The notes beneath the pieces were generated by a model that worked only from the letters and a program-made list of their open reading frames with translations, made no database searches and was not told the DNA's origin. A DNA stretch of 64,000 bases, from the NCBI RefSeq assembly GCF_012979535.1, contig NZ_CP053015.1:2356001-2420000 (forward strand). Direction: 5' to 3'. Both the position numbers and the translations under genes were made by a program. This document shows positions 36,099 through 43,855 of the stretch, in pieces (position 1 is the stretch's first letter; every line of letters begins with the position of its first letter). The stretch comes from Sphingomonas lacunae. Its GTDB lineage: Bacteria; Pseudomonadota; Alphaproteobacteria; Sphingomonadales; Sphingomonadaceae.

Positions 36099-36272
36099 TC
36101 ATGCCAGGCCGGCTTTTACTCCGACAGCCACCAGGAGGGCAGCCGAAGGAGCGGGAAGGTCGGGCCGAAAGGACTGGTTCATGCCCAACACCAGCGGGAT
36201 CAGCAGCATCACGGCAGCGATGCTTGCCTGTGTTGCACGAAGGGTGGTGGCGGTCATGGTCATCATCCTCAT
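36099..36272 (-). CDS. Possible small membrane protein at the head of the psp operon
   Basis: Up to 57 residues; ATGs at 36272, 36266, 36263 and 36257 are all possible. It lies exactly between the sigma-54 promoter (expected RNA start about 36287) and pspA, so it must be transcribed with the operon. One hydrophobic stretch (ASIAAVMLLIPLVLGM) follows TATTLRATQ, and the end is LLVAVGVKAGLA. It could be a real Psp-associated peptide or a chance frame in the leader. Confidence 0.45.
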   Translation of the reverse strand: MRMMTMTATTLRATQASIAAVMLLIPLVLGMNQSFRPDLPAPSAALLVAVGVKAGLA

Positions 36273-36298
36273 CGGAATATGTCGTTCGAAACATGTAT

Positions 36299-36315
36299 CG
36301 CAGGAACTGTGCCAA
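36299..36315 (-). promoter_or_regulatory. Sigma-54 promoter of the psp operon
   Basis: On the minus strand the sequence is TTGGCACAGTTCCTGCG: GG at -24 and GC at -12 with exactly ten bases between, matching the YTGGCAC-N-TTGC consensus. It faces pspA and lies between pspA and the divergent pspF, whose product is the cognate activator. Confidence 0.9.
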
Positions 36316-36326
36316 TTTCGCGAAAT
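36315..36326. promoter_or_regulatory. Palindrome adjoining the -24 box
   Basis: ATTTCGCGAAAT is a perfect 12-base palindrome touching the upstream edge of the sigma-54 promoter. Its half-site GAAAT resembles the two upstream GAAATTTC elements, so it may be a third, weaker binding site or a repressor site. Confidence 0.4.
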
Positions 36327-36366
36327 CCCGAAAATCTGCGGTTTCGATGAAAGTGTGACGGCTGAG

Positions 36367-36401
36367 TGGGAAATTTCGCTTGCCTTTGGTTGGGAAATTT
36401 C
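36367..36401. promoter_or_regulatory. Two PspF enhancer-like sites
   Basis: TGGGAAATTTC occurs at 36367-36377 and again at 36391-36401, 24 bases apart, each containing the palindrome GAAATTTC. They lie about 55-85 bases upstream of the -24 box and just before the pspF start, as expected for the tandem upstream activating sites of PspF, which would also allow pspF to regulate itself. Confidence 0.7.
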
Positions 36402-36414
36402 ACCATCTATTGGG

Positions 36415-37440
36415 ATGCAACGCGAAACTCGCTTCGTCGGCCAATCCAGCGCCTTTCTCGACAGTGTCGAACGGGCAACCTCTGCCGCTCTGCTGCACCG
36501 TCCCGTTTTGGTGATTGGTGAGCGAGGCACGGGCAAGGAATTGATTGCCGAGCGTTTGCATCGCCACAGCAACCGCTGGTCCGGACCGCTGGTCACGATG
36601 AACTGTGCAGCGCTACCCGAAACACTCATTGAGGCTGAGCTTTTCGGCCATGAAGCCGGTGCCTTTACCGGTGCCACGCGCGCGCGACCCGGCCGCTTTG
36701 AAGAGGCTGACGGCGGTACTTTGTTTCTTGACGAACTGGCCACCCTGTCGACCGCTGCACAGGAGCGGCTGTTGCGGGCTGTGGAGTATGGCGAAGTCAC
36801 GCGGATAGGATCGTCAAAGCCGCTGCGGGTGGATTGCCGGATCGTGGCGGCGACCAACGAACATTTGCCGGACTTGGTCGCACGAGGGAAATTTCGTGCC
36901 GATTTGCTCGATCGCCTGTCGTTTGAAGTGATAACCTTGCCGCCGTTGCGGGCCCGCGAGGGAGATATTGCCGTGCTGGCTGAGCATTTTGGCCAGCGGA
37001 TGGCAGCCGAACTCGGGTGGAGCATGTGGCCCGGTTGGGGTCCGCAGGCATCTGCATTGCTCGAAGCGCATGACTGGCCGGGCAATGTGCGGGAATTGCG
37101 CAATGTGGTCGAGCGGGCGGTCTATCGCTGGCCGGCACCGGACAAGCCGGTCAATGAGATCACATTTGACCCCTTTGCCAGCCCCTGGGCGCCGCAGGGC
37201 AGCGGATCGCGAAAGGTCACCGGAGACGGAAATGCATCGCCGGATGCCAAAATCGTGCCCAATCCATCGGCCTCGCCTTTGTGCTCTGATTTGAAGGCAA
37301 CAGTTGACGCTTATGAGAAGTCGCTGATTGAAGCGGCCTTCGCGCGTTGTCGCTACAACCAGAGGGCAACGGCCACGGCGCTCGGTCTGACCTATGACCA
37401 GCTTCGCCATGCGATGAAGAAGCACGGGATCGGCGCCTGA
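36415..37440 (+). CDS. pspF: Psp operon transcriptional activator PspF
   Basis: 341 residues from ATG 36415. No receiver domain; the AAA+ domain starts at once (Walker A VIGERGTGKELIAERLH). GHEAGAFTGAT is the loop that contacts sigma-54, and GGTLFLDELATL is Walker B. The C-terminal Fis-type HTH is NQRATATALGLTYDQLRHAM. PspF activates the sigma-54 promoter of the divergent psp operon and is held back by PspA. Confidence 0.95.
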   Translation: MQRETRFVGQSSAFLDSVERATSAALLHRPVLVIGERGTGKELIAERLHRHSNRWSGPLVTMNCAALPETLIEAELFGHEAGAFTGATRARPGRFEEADGGTLFLDELATLSTAAQERLLRAVEYGEVTRIGSSKPLRVDCRIVAATNEHLPDLVARGKFRADLLDRLSFEVITLPPLRAREGDIAVLAEHFGQRMAAELGWSMWPGWGPQASALLEAHDWPGNVRELRNVVERAVYRWPAPDKPVNEITFDPFASPWAPQGSGSRKVTGDGNASPDAKIVPNPSASPLCSDLKATVDAYEKSLIEAAFARCRYNQRATATALGLTYDQLRHAMKKHGIGA

Positions 37441-37448
37441 GCCTCAAC

Positions 37449-37488
37449 AAAAAAGGCGCCCTGATCGTTCGACCAAGGCGCCTTCTTC
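37449..37488. terminator. Bidirectional terminator between pspF and the PuuD-like gene
   Basis: AAGGCGCC (37453-37460) pairs with GGCGCCTT (37477-37484). The stem is flanked by AAAAAA on the left and TTCTTC on the right, so it can end transcription from both convergent genes. Confidence 0.85.
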
Positions 37489-37503
37489 AGCGTCAAGGGA
37501 TGA

Positions 37504-38070
37504 TCAGCCGTGGTTCGCGGCAATCATCGCGAAGAACATCGGGATCGAGAGCAGCGTGTTGGTGCGGCTGAAGATCATCGCCCGCGTTGCGGAAGCGGCT
37601 TTTGTCGCGTCATCGGCTTCGACGAGGCCAAGGGCCTTTTTCTGTGCCGGCCAGATGATGAACCAAACGTTGAAAGCCATGATCAGCGCAATCCACATGC
37701 CGATGCCGATCAGGCGGTAGTTGGGATCGGTCAGGGTGAACGCCTGATGGGCGTAATTCCCATGAATGGCGATAGCCAAGCCGGTGAGGACTGTGAACGC
37801 CGCACCCCAGCGGAAGAAGAACAGCGCCTTGGGAGCGATGTATTTCGATACGCCCGGTTTCAGTTCGGCAGGCACGCTAGGCATGGTGGGGATCTGTACG
37901 AAATTGAAATAATAGAGGAGACCGATCCAGACCACCCCGAAAAAGAGGTGTAACCAGCGCAAAACGCTCGTCACCATTTCGCCATTGCCGCCGACCAAGG
38001 CGATCAGCGCTATGGCGGCGACCAGGCCGACGCCGAGCACCGCGTGAAGATTTCCGAAGAATTTTGTCAT
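37504..38070 (-). CDS. Urate oxidase N-terminal-like (PuuD-type) membrane protein
   Basis: 188 residues from ATG 38070. Four to five hydrophobic helices; WLHLFFGVVWIGLLYYFNFVQIPTM and YIAPKALFFFRWGAAFTVLTG match the membrane domain of PuuD. Full PuuD has a C-terminal cytochrome c domain that is absent here, so urate oxidation should not be assumed. Conserved His in WLHLF and the NFVQIP region might bind haem. Function uncertain. Confidence 0.75.
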   Translation of the reverse strand: MTKFFGNLHAVLGVGLVAAIALIALVGGNGEMVTSVLRWLHLFFGVVWIGLLYYFNFVQIPTMPSVPAELKPGVSKYIAPKALFFFRWGAAFTVLTGLAIAIHGNYAHQAFTLTDPNYRLIGIGMWIALIMAFNVWFIIWPAQKKALGLVEADDATKAASATRAMIFSRTNTLLSIPMFFAMIAANHG

Positions 38071-38236
38071 GCGAATCCCCTGATGTTGCGAAGGCAAGGC
38101 GCGACGCAAGTCCCGGTTGCCCCGTGTAATTCCTGCAAAGGGCTTATGGCACTGCCCGGCACAGGGGGCAAGCGGTTGCGCGGGTTGCCGTCACAGTCAT
38201 CAACGGGCGAGACCGAGAGACGGATTGCCGGTCAGG

Positions 38237-38887
38237 TTACCGATCCCCGAGGTTGAGGCCGTGGCGCATGAGGAGCGGCACCTGGCTCATCGCAAAGAGG
38301 AACGAGACGGCGGTGATGCCCCAAGTCTTTATGGTAAGCCATTGATCAAACGAAAAAAAGGCGCGCATCCCTTCGTTGGCGATAGCCATGGCGAGGAAGA
38401 AAAGTCCCCAATTACGAGACAGCTTCAGCCACCCCTCCTGGGAGAGGCCGTCATAAGCGGCCTGCAGCAGATATTTGAGCAAAGGCTTGCCACGCATCCA
38501 GCCACCAAGCAGCAGCAGGGCGAAGCCGGCATAGATGATCGTCGGCTTGATCTGGATGAAAGCGGCATCATGGAAATAGATGGTCAGCGCGCCAAAGCCG
38601 AGCACGAGAATGGCCGACAGCCACAGCATCGGCGAAACCTTCTTGAGTTTCCATTGGGAGACCAGCAAGGCGATGATGATGGCGATCATGAAGGCGATCG
38701 TGCCCTTGATCGCACCACCAGTGGCCGCAAAGGCGCCTTCACCCTTGGTAAGCTGGAACACCGCGAAAAACACCAGCAGCGGACCGAAATCGATAACGAA
38801 GGGCAGCCATGACGGGTGCGCCGGCTTGGCAGCCTCTGGCGGGCCACCAGCGACTTCGACTGCATCCTGCGGCATTTCCTCGCTCAT
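38237..38887 (-). CDS. yciB: Inner membrane-spanning protein YciB (septation protein A family)
   Basis: 216 residues. After a 25-residue polar N-terminus come FVIDFGPLLVFFAVFQ, then about five helices, with LSRNWGLFFLAMAIANEGM and TIKTWGITAVSFLFAMSQ, both family marks. IspA/YciB proteins take part in cell envelope and septum functions. The start overlaps the ftsY stop (ATGA at 38884-38887). Confidence 0.93.
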   Translation of the reverse strand: MSEEMPQDAVEVAGGPPEAAKPAHPSWLPFVIDFGPLLVFFAVFQLTKGEGAFAATGGAIKGTIAFMIAIIIALLVSQWKLKKVSPMLWLSAILVLGFGALTIYFHDAAFIQIKPTIIYAGFALLLLGGWMRGKPLLKYLLQAAYDGLSQEGWLKLSRNWGLFFLAMAIANEGMRAFFSFDQWLTIKTWGITAVSFLFAMSQVPLLMRHGLNLGDR

Positions 38888-39831
38888 TTCATTCGTCCTG
38901 CAATGGCATCGGCAAGTTGGCGGGGGTCAAACGGGCGGAGATCGTCAATGGTCTCACCGACTCCGATGGCATGCACTGGCAAGCCGAACTTTTCGGCCGC
39001 TGCCACCAGCACACCGCCGCGCGCGGTCCCATCCAGCTTGGTCATGACGAGGCCGGTTATACCAGCCAGTTCGCGGAAGGTTTCAATCTGGGTCAGTGCG
39101 TTCTGGCCGGTGGTGGCGTCCAGCACCAGCACGACATCATGCGGTGAAGCGGCATTGAGCCGACCCAGCACCCGCTTGATCTTGGCGAGTTCGTCCATCA
39201 ATTCACGCTTGTTGTGCAGCCGACCGGCGGTGTCGACGATGAGGACGTCGATCCCTTCGGCAGTGGCCCGCTTGACCGCATCATAGACCAGCCCGGCAGC
39301 GTCGCCGCCTTCAGGTCCGGTCACGATGGGCACGCCGATGCGGTCCGCCCAGATTTTGAGCTGGCCGATGGCGGCGGCGCGGAACGTGTCCCCTGCTGCC
39401 AGCATCACGCCATAATCCTGTTCAACAAAATTATGGGCAAGCTTGGCAATGGTTGTTGTCTTGCCCGATCCGTTGACGCCAACCACCAGAATGACTTGCG
39501 GACGGGGAAAAGCGACAATGTCGAGCGGTTTGGCCACCGGGGCCAGCACCTTTTCGATTTCGTCCGCAATCAGGGCCCGCAAGGCGGTTTCATCGCCCGG
39601 GGTGTCCAGTTTTTCGTCGGCAAGCCTGGACCGGATGCGCGCCGCCATGGCCGGGCCCAGGTCGGAAACGATCAGGGCATCCTCGATCCGGTCGAGGGTC
39701 GCGTTATCCAGCTTTCCACCGGAGAATAATCCGCCCAGATTTTCACTGAGCCGTTCTGACGTGCGCTTCAGGCCTCCAAAGAGGCGGTCCTGCCATGTCG
39801 TTGCGGCAGATTGAGGGAGGTCATCGGTCAT
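38884..39831 (-). CDS. ftsY: Signal recognition particle receptor FtsY
   Basis: 315 residues from ATG 39831, which overlaps the mtaB stop. The short N-terminal A domain (about 30 residues) suits alphaproteobacteria. The N domain is followed by the G domain: GVNGSGKTTTIAKLA, GDTFRAAAIGQL, DTAGRLHNKRELMDEL, TKLDGTARGG and GVGETIDDLRPF. It docks Ffh-bound ribosomes to the membrane; ffh is at 43.9 kb in this window. Confidence 0.97.
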   Translation of the reverse strand: MTDDLPQSAATTWQDRLFGGLKRTSERLSENLGGLFSGGKLDNATLDRIEDALIVSDLGPAMAARIRSRLADEKLDTPGDETALRALIADEIEKVLAPVAKPLDIVAFPRPQVILVVGVNGSGKTTTIAKLAHNFVEQDYGVMLAAGDTFRAAAIGQLKIWADRIGVPIVTGPEGGDAAGLVYDAVKRATAEGIDVLIVDTAGRLHNKRELMDELAKIKRVLGRLNAASPHDVVLVLDATTGQNALTQIETFRELAGITGLVMTKLDGTARGGVLVAAAEKFGLPVHAIGVGETIDDLRPFDPRQLADAIAGRMK

Positions 39832-41114
39832 GCCGCCTCCTTGCCGATCAGGCCGCGTTCGTCCAGTCCGATGATGGTTACCGCGCATATCGACCCGGCA
39901 GCCGCCGGTGCGTTCAGGCGAACGCGGGCAAAATTGTCGAGATGTCCGCTCATCCCGTCCCTTTCAACCAGCATCCTCTGCCGGGTGCCAACAAGGCTGC
40001 TGAGCCAGCCATTGCGATGGGTGCTGCCGACCAGTCTCAGGGCCGTTGCCCTTGCCTTTACCGTGGTACGGGACAGTTGGGGCATACGGGCTGCCGGTGT
40101 GCCTTCCCGCGGGCTGTAGGGAAAGATGTGGGAAAAGACGATGTCGCAGGCGTCGATCAGGCTTTCATTGGCCAGGGCGGCGCTCTCGTCCTCGGTTGGG
40201 AATCCCGCAATCAAATCGGCGCCGATGGCAATTTCTGGCCGGGCCGATTTGAGCCGTTCAACCATGGCGATAGCCTGAGCGCGGCTATGCCGCCGTTTCA
40301 TCCGCTTGAGCATCAGATCATCGCCATGCTGCAGCGACAGGTGCACATGAGGCATCATGCGCGGTTCATCAGTGAGCAGCTCAAACAGGGCATCGTCAAT
40401 CTCGGCGACGTCGATCGAGCCTAGGCGGAGGCGATGTACAGCCGGGACCGCATCGAGCAAGGTCCGGATCAGACTGGCCAACGTTGGCGTGCCCGGCAGA
40501 TCATGACCGTAGCTGGTAAGGTCAACCCCAGTCAGAACCAGCTCGGCATGTCCGCCGCCTGTCAAACGGCGGGCGGCAGCAATAGCGTGATCTATGTTGA
40601 CGGAGCGCGAAGGGCCGCGGCCATAGGGAATGACGCAAAATGTGCAGCGATGATCGCAACCGTTCTGCACCTCGAGAAAGCCGCGCGCATGATCGGCGAA
40701 CGCAGGGATGAGTTGGGGTGCTGTCCGTGTCAGCGCCATGGCGTCGCCGACAATGATGCGATGCATAACATTTGCGTCAAAGCGGTAATGGATGGGATCG
40801 AATTTTTCGGCATTGCCAAGCACCCGATCAACCTCGGGCATGGCTGCGAAACGGGCCGGATCGACCTGGGCGGCGCAGCCAGTAACGATGATGCGGGCAT
40901 CAGGTTGTTCGCGTCGCGCGCGACGGACGGCGGCTGAAGCATCCCGCATGGCGCCCGAGGTGACAGCACAGCCATTGACGACAACGAGCTGGTCTACCGC
41001 GCCTGATCCTAAAGATGCCAGAGAGGTGCGGATAGCCTCGCTTTCGGCAATGTTGAGGCGGCAGCCGAAACTTTTGATGGTGAGGGCCGGACCGGACTTA
41101 TTGTCGAGATTCAT
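39828..41114 (-). CDS. mtaB: tRNA methylthiotransferase MtaB-like (radical SAM)
   Basis: 428 residues. N-terminal UPF0004 domain with SFGCRLNIAESE, VVNGCAVT and VTGCAAQV supplying three Cys of one cluster. The radical SAM motif is NGCDHRCTFCVIPYGRG (CxxxCxxC). The GCRLN form and PYGRGPSRS point to MtaB, which makes ms2t6A37 in tRNA, rather than MiaB. The TRAM-like tail is short. Stop/start overlaps on both sides couple it to dapF and ftsY. Confidence 0.93.
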   Translation of the reverse strand: MNLDNKSGPALTIKSFGCRLNIAESEAIRTSLASLGSGAVDQLVVVNGCAVTSGAMRDASAAVRRARREQPDARIIVTGCAAQVDPARFAAMPEVDRVLGNAEKFDPIHYRFDANVMHRIIVGDAMALTRTAPQLIPAFADHARGFLEVQNGCDHRCTFCVIPYGRGPSRSVNIDHAIAAARRLTGGGHAELVLTGVDLTSYGHDLPGTPTLASLIRTLLDAVPAVHRLRLGSIDVAEIDDALFELLTDEPRMMPHVHLSLQHGDDLMLKRMKRRHSRAQAIAMVERLKSARPEIAIGADLIAGFPTEDESAALANESLIDACDIVFSHIFPYSPREGTPAARMPQLSRTTVKARATALRLVGSTHRNGWLSSLVGTRQRMLVERDGMSGHLDNFARVRLNAPAAAGSICAVTIIGLDERGLIGKEAA

Positions 41115-41917
41115 TCGAAGCGGGCCCAGTCGGTTGTGCCACGGAACACCTCCACCGCTGGCCCTTGCATGACCAGGCTGCCATCCGCCCGCTGATCGAT
41201 GATCAGTTCACCGCCCGGCAGGCTTACCGTCACCGGACCGGTCACGCGGCGTGACCGTAAAGCGGCGGCCGCTGTCGCAATGGCGCCAGTGCCGCAAGCG
41301 CGAGTAAGCCCGACTCCCCTTTCCCAGACACGCAGCCGGATGGCTGATGGACCGGTAACAGTCGCCACATTGACGTTGATCCGTTCGGGGAACAGCGCAT
41401 CATGCTCAATCAGGGGGCCCAGCCGATCCAATTCGACCGAGTCACAATCGGGCACGAAGAAGATGATGTGAGGATTGCCAACATTGATTGCGATGGGGCC
41501 GGACAAGTCATCCCACGAGACTGGCATGGCCAGCGTATCTATCGGGTAGGCCAGTGGAATGGCATCCCAGTCAAAGGCGGGCGGAGGAAAGTCGATGCTG
41601 ATCAGGCCACCCGACAGGTCTGCACAAAGCAGGCCGCCTGACGTTTCAATACGCGGAGACCCTCCGACCAGGCGGGCGACACAGCGGGTCGCATTGCCGC
41701 AGGATTCAACTTCTGACCCATCCGCGTTCCAGATGCGCATGCGGACATCGGCGACAGTTGAGGGCTCGACCAGGATCAGCTGGTCGCAGCCGATCCCTTC
41801 GTGGCGGTCAGCAATGGCGCGGGCGCTTTCAGCCGTGATGGTGACCGGCGTCTGACGGGCATCAATCACGACAAAGTCGTTGCCCAGCCCGTGCATCTTG
41901 ATGAATTCGCCAATCAT
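41111..41917 (-). CDS. dapF: Diaminopimelate epimerase
   Basis: 268 residues from ATG 41917 (MIGEFIKMHGLGNDFVVID). The first catalytic Cys is in ESCGNATRCVA and the second in RACGTGAIATA. It converts LL- to meso-diaminopimelate for peptidoglycan and lysine. Head gene of dapF-mtaB-ftsY-yciB; asd of the same pathway is at 48.8 kb. Confidence 0.97.
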   Translation of the reverse strand: MIGEFIKMHGLGNDFVVIDARQTPVTITAESARAIADRHEGIGCDQLILVEPSTVADVRMRIWNADGSEVESCGNATRCVARLVGGSPRIETSGGLLCADLSGGLISIDFPPPAFDWDAIPLAYPIDTLAMPVSWDDLSGPIAINVGNPHIIFFVPDCDSVELDRLGPLIEHDALFPERINVNVATVTGPSAIRLRVWERGVGLTRACGTGAIATAAAALRSRRVTGPVTVSLPGGELIIDQRADGSLVMQGPAVEVFRGTTDWARFE

Positions 41918-41988
41918 GGGGCGCAAATAAGCGTGCAACGCATACATGTCCATGACCGGCGGGTCTCGCCCCGTTCGCCATGCACTGG

Positions 41989-43614
41989 TCAGGCAGAGTG
42001 GCGGTGGCCTGAGTGATCCAGTTCGGGGAAAAGGTTGGGAGCGACTTCAGTGTGGCGCTGTTGCACCATCTCGGCTGTCAACGCCCCGCCAAAATAGTGA
42101 CCCTGACCGATCGCGCATGAAAGTTCGCTCAACCGGCGAGCCGTGTCATCGCATTCGATACCCTCGGCAACGACCGGAAGTCCAAGCGATTTGCCGAGCT
42201 GCAGCACGGCTTCGGCGACCGAGTCAGGGGCTTGGTGCTTAGACATTTGGGCAATGAACTCACGATCGATCTTGACACTGTCGAATGGCAGTGCGCGCAG
42301 GCTGGCGATCGAGGAATAGCCGGTGCCGAAATCGTCAAGCGCCATACGGATACCTTGATTGCGCAGACTGGTGAAAATGGTCTGGGCCATCGGCAGATTA
42401 TCAACAATGGCGCTTTCGGTGATCTCAAGAATCAGCCGCTGCGCGGGAAAGCCCGTTTCCGCCAGCAGCTTCAGAAGCTTTTGCGCGAACCAAGGGTCAC
42501 GCAGCTGCAATGGGGATACATTGATGGAAAGGCTCAGGTCTGCCGGCCACAGGATGGCATCAGCAAAGGCGCGACGGAACATCTGATCCGACAGGGCGGA
42601 AATCAGCCCCTTTTCCTCGGCCACGGGAATGAAGTCAGAGGGTGGCACAATGCCCAGACTGGACGAGTGCCAACGCGCCAGCATTTCATACCCAACCGGT
42701 TCTCCACTCGCCAAGTCTATCAGCGGTTCATAGACTGGATACAGGGCATTGCTCGCCAGCGCGAGGCGCAACTCTCCCTCGATCCTGTCGCGTTTGGCGA
42801 GCGCTTCGCCCATGCTGGCATCAAAGCCGGTATAGCGGCTGCGGCCTAGGCGCTTTGACTGGTACATTGCCGCATCGGCATTGCGAAGTAATTGTTCTAT
42901 GGTGATCGAGGGATTGTCGGCGAGAGCCCCCCCGAGCGAGCTGCTGGTCGATGCGGCGAGGGCTTCAATCTGCACCGGATCAGTAAGGAAGCTGACGAGA
43001 GCTTCCCCCAGCTTGTGGAGTGCCTCATGATCTTCCGTTGGCAACGGAAGAAGAACGGCAAATTCATCGCCGCCAAGGCGGGCACACAGCGCGCTGGGCG
43101 GGCAGGCCCTGGCTATGCGGTTGGCCGTTTCCTTGAGAAGCCGATCGCCACCGGCATGGCCATAGAGATCGTTGATGCTTTTGAAGGAGTCGAGGTCGAT
43201 CACCAAGGCGGCAACGGAATGACCTGCAGCGCGCCACTCAGCGAGGCGGGCGCTGCCGATCTCATCCAGCGCTCGTCGGTTCAGAAAGCCGGTAAGTGCA
43301 TCATACTGGGCGAGTTCAAGAGCCTTGGCTTCGGCAAGCGTGCGGCGGACGACTTCGGAACGAAGGTCTCGATATCGGCGCCAGCCGAACAGGATGAGGG
43401 CAATATTGAGTAACAGGGTGCCAGCCACCGCGGACTGTGACTGGCCTACCATGTTTGTGAAGCCGAGTATTGAGCGCAGCCACGCTGTCCCTGTGCCGAC
43501 CAGCAACAGGATGGCGGCAAGGGTGATCCCGCCGACCAAAAAGTCGTGGCCGACGCTGTTCATGACCTGCCGGGTGGCGGTCTTGGTAAGGGTCGGGTCT
43601 GTCGAGAGGCTCAA
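41989..43614 (-). CDS. Membrane-bound GGDEF-EAL protein
   Basis: 541 residues. Two N-terminal helices (LVGGITLAAILLLVGTGTAW and AVAGTLLLNIALILFGW) and no sensor domain to speak of. GGDEF is intact (LCARLGGDEFAVLLP), but the inhibitory RxxD site is absent. The EAL domain has GYEMLARW instead of EAL-W, keeping the metal-binding Glu; LEITES, DDFGTGYSS, VKIDREF and VVAEGIE are present. It may make and break c-di-GMP; which activity dominates cannot be told. Confidence 0.92.
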   Translation of the reverse strand: MSLSTDPTLTKTATRQVMNSVGHDFLVGGITLAAILLLVGTGTAWLRSILGFTNMVGQSQSAVAGTLLLNIALILFGWRRYRDLRSEVVRRTLAEAKALELAQYDALTGFLNRRALDEIGSARLAEWRAAGHSVAALVIDLDSFKSINDLYGHAGGDRLLKETANRIARACPPSALCARLGGDEFAVLLPLPTEDHEALHKLGEALVSFLTDPVQIEALAASTSSSLGGALADNPSITIEQLLRNADAAMYQSKRLGRSRYTGFDASMGEALAKRDRIEGELRLALASNALYPVYEPLIDLASGEPVGYEMLARWHSSSLGIVPPSDFIPVAEEKGLISALSDQMFRRAFADAILWPADLSLSINVSPLQLRDPWFAQKLLKLLAETGFPAQRLILEITESAIVDNLPMAQTIFTSLRNQGIRMALDDFGTGYSSIASLRALPFDSVKIDREFIAQMSKHQAPDSVAEAVLQLGKSLGLPVVAEGIECDDTARRLSELSCAIGQGHYFGGALTAEMVQQRHTEVAPNLFPELDHSGHRHSA

Positions 43615-43661
43615 GTGCAGGGCCTTTAATGATTGATGCCGCTGGTTTAGAACTGCTTTGG

Positions 43662-43676
43662 TAACTTTGTGGTTAA
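43662..43676 (-). promoter_or_regulatory. Possible CtrA-like site upstream of the GGDEF-EAL gene
   Basis: Minus strand TTAACCACAAAGTTA is close to TTAA-N7-TTAA, with one half changed to GTTA. It lies 48 bases upstream of the GGDEF-EAL start. Pattern match only. Confidence 0.25.
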
Positions 43677-43855
43677 TGGCTCTTTGGCTTGCCTATCGGC
43701 CATAGCGACGCTAAGGGACGTCCAGTTTCGGGGCGGGCCAATCGGCCGCGCCGGACCTATCACCACGCTGGTCGGCGAGTTTTCGCCCACCGGCGTTTTT
43801 CGCGTTCACCTGCGCTGCTCCGATTCGGGCGTGCCGGGACAAGACAGGAATGGCC

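Noticed and set aside
36273-37103. Minus-strand frame extending upstream of the small psp ORF through pspF
   Set aside because: Antisense to the well-supported pspF; only the last ~57 codons lie outside pspF and are considered separately.
41989-43614. Calling the EAL domain dead because it reads EML
   Set aside because: The metal-binding Glu and the other conserved EAL residues (LEITES, DDFGTGYSS, VKID, AEGIE) are present, so activity is still plausible.
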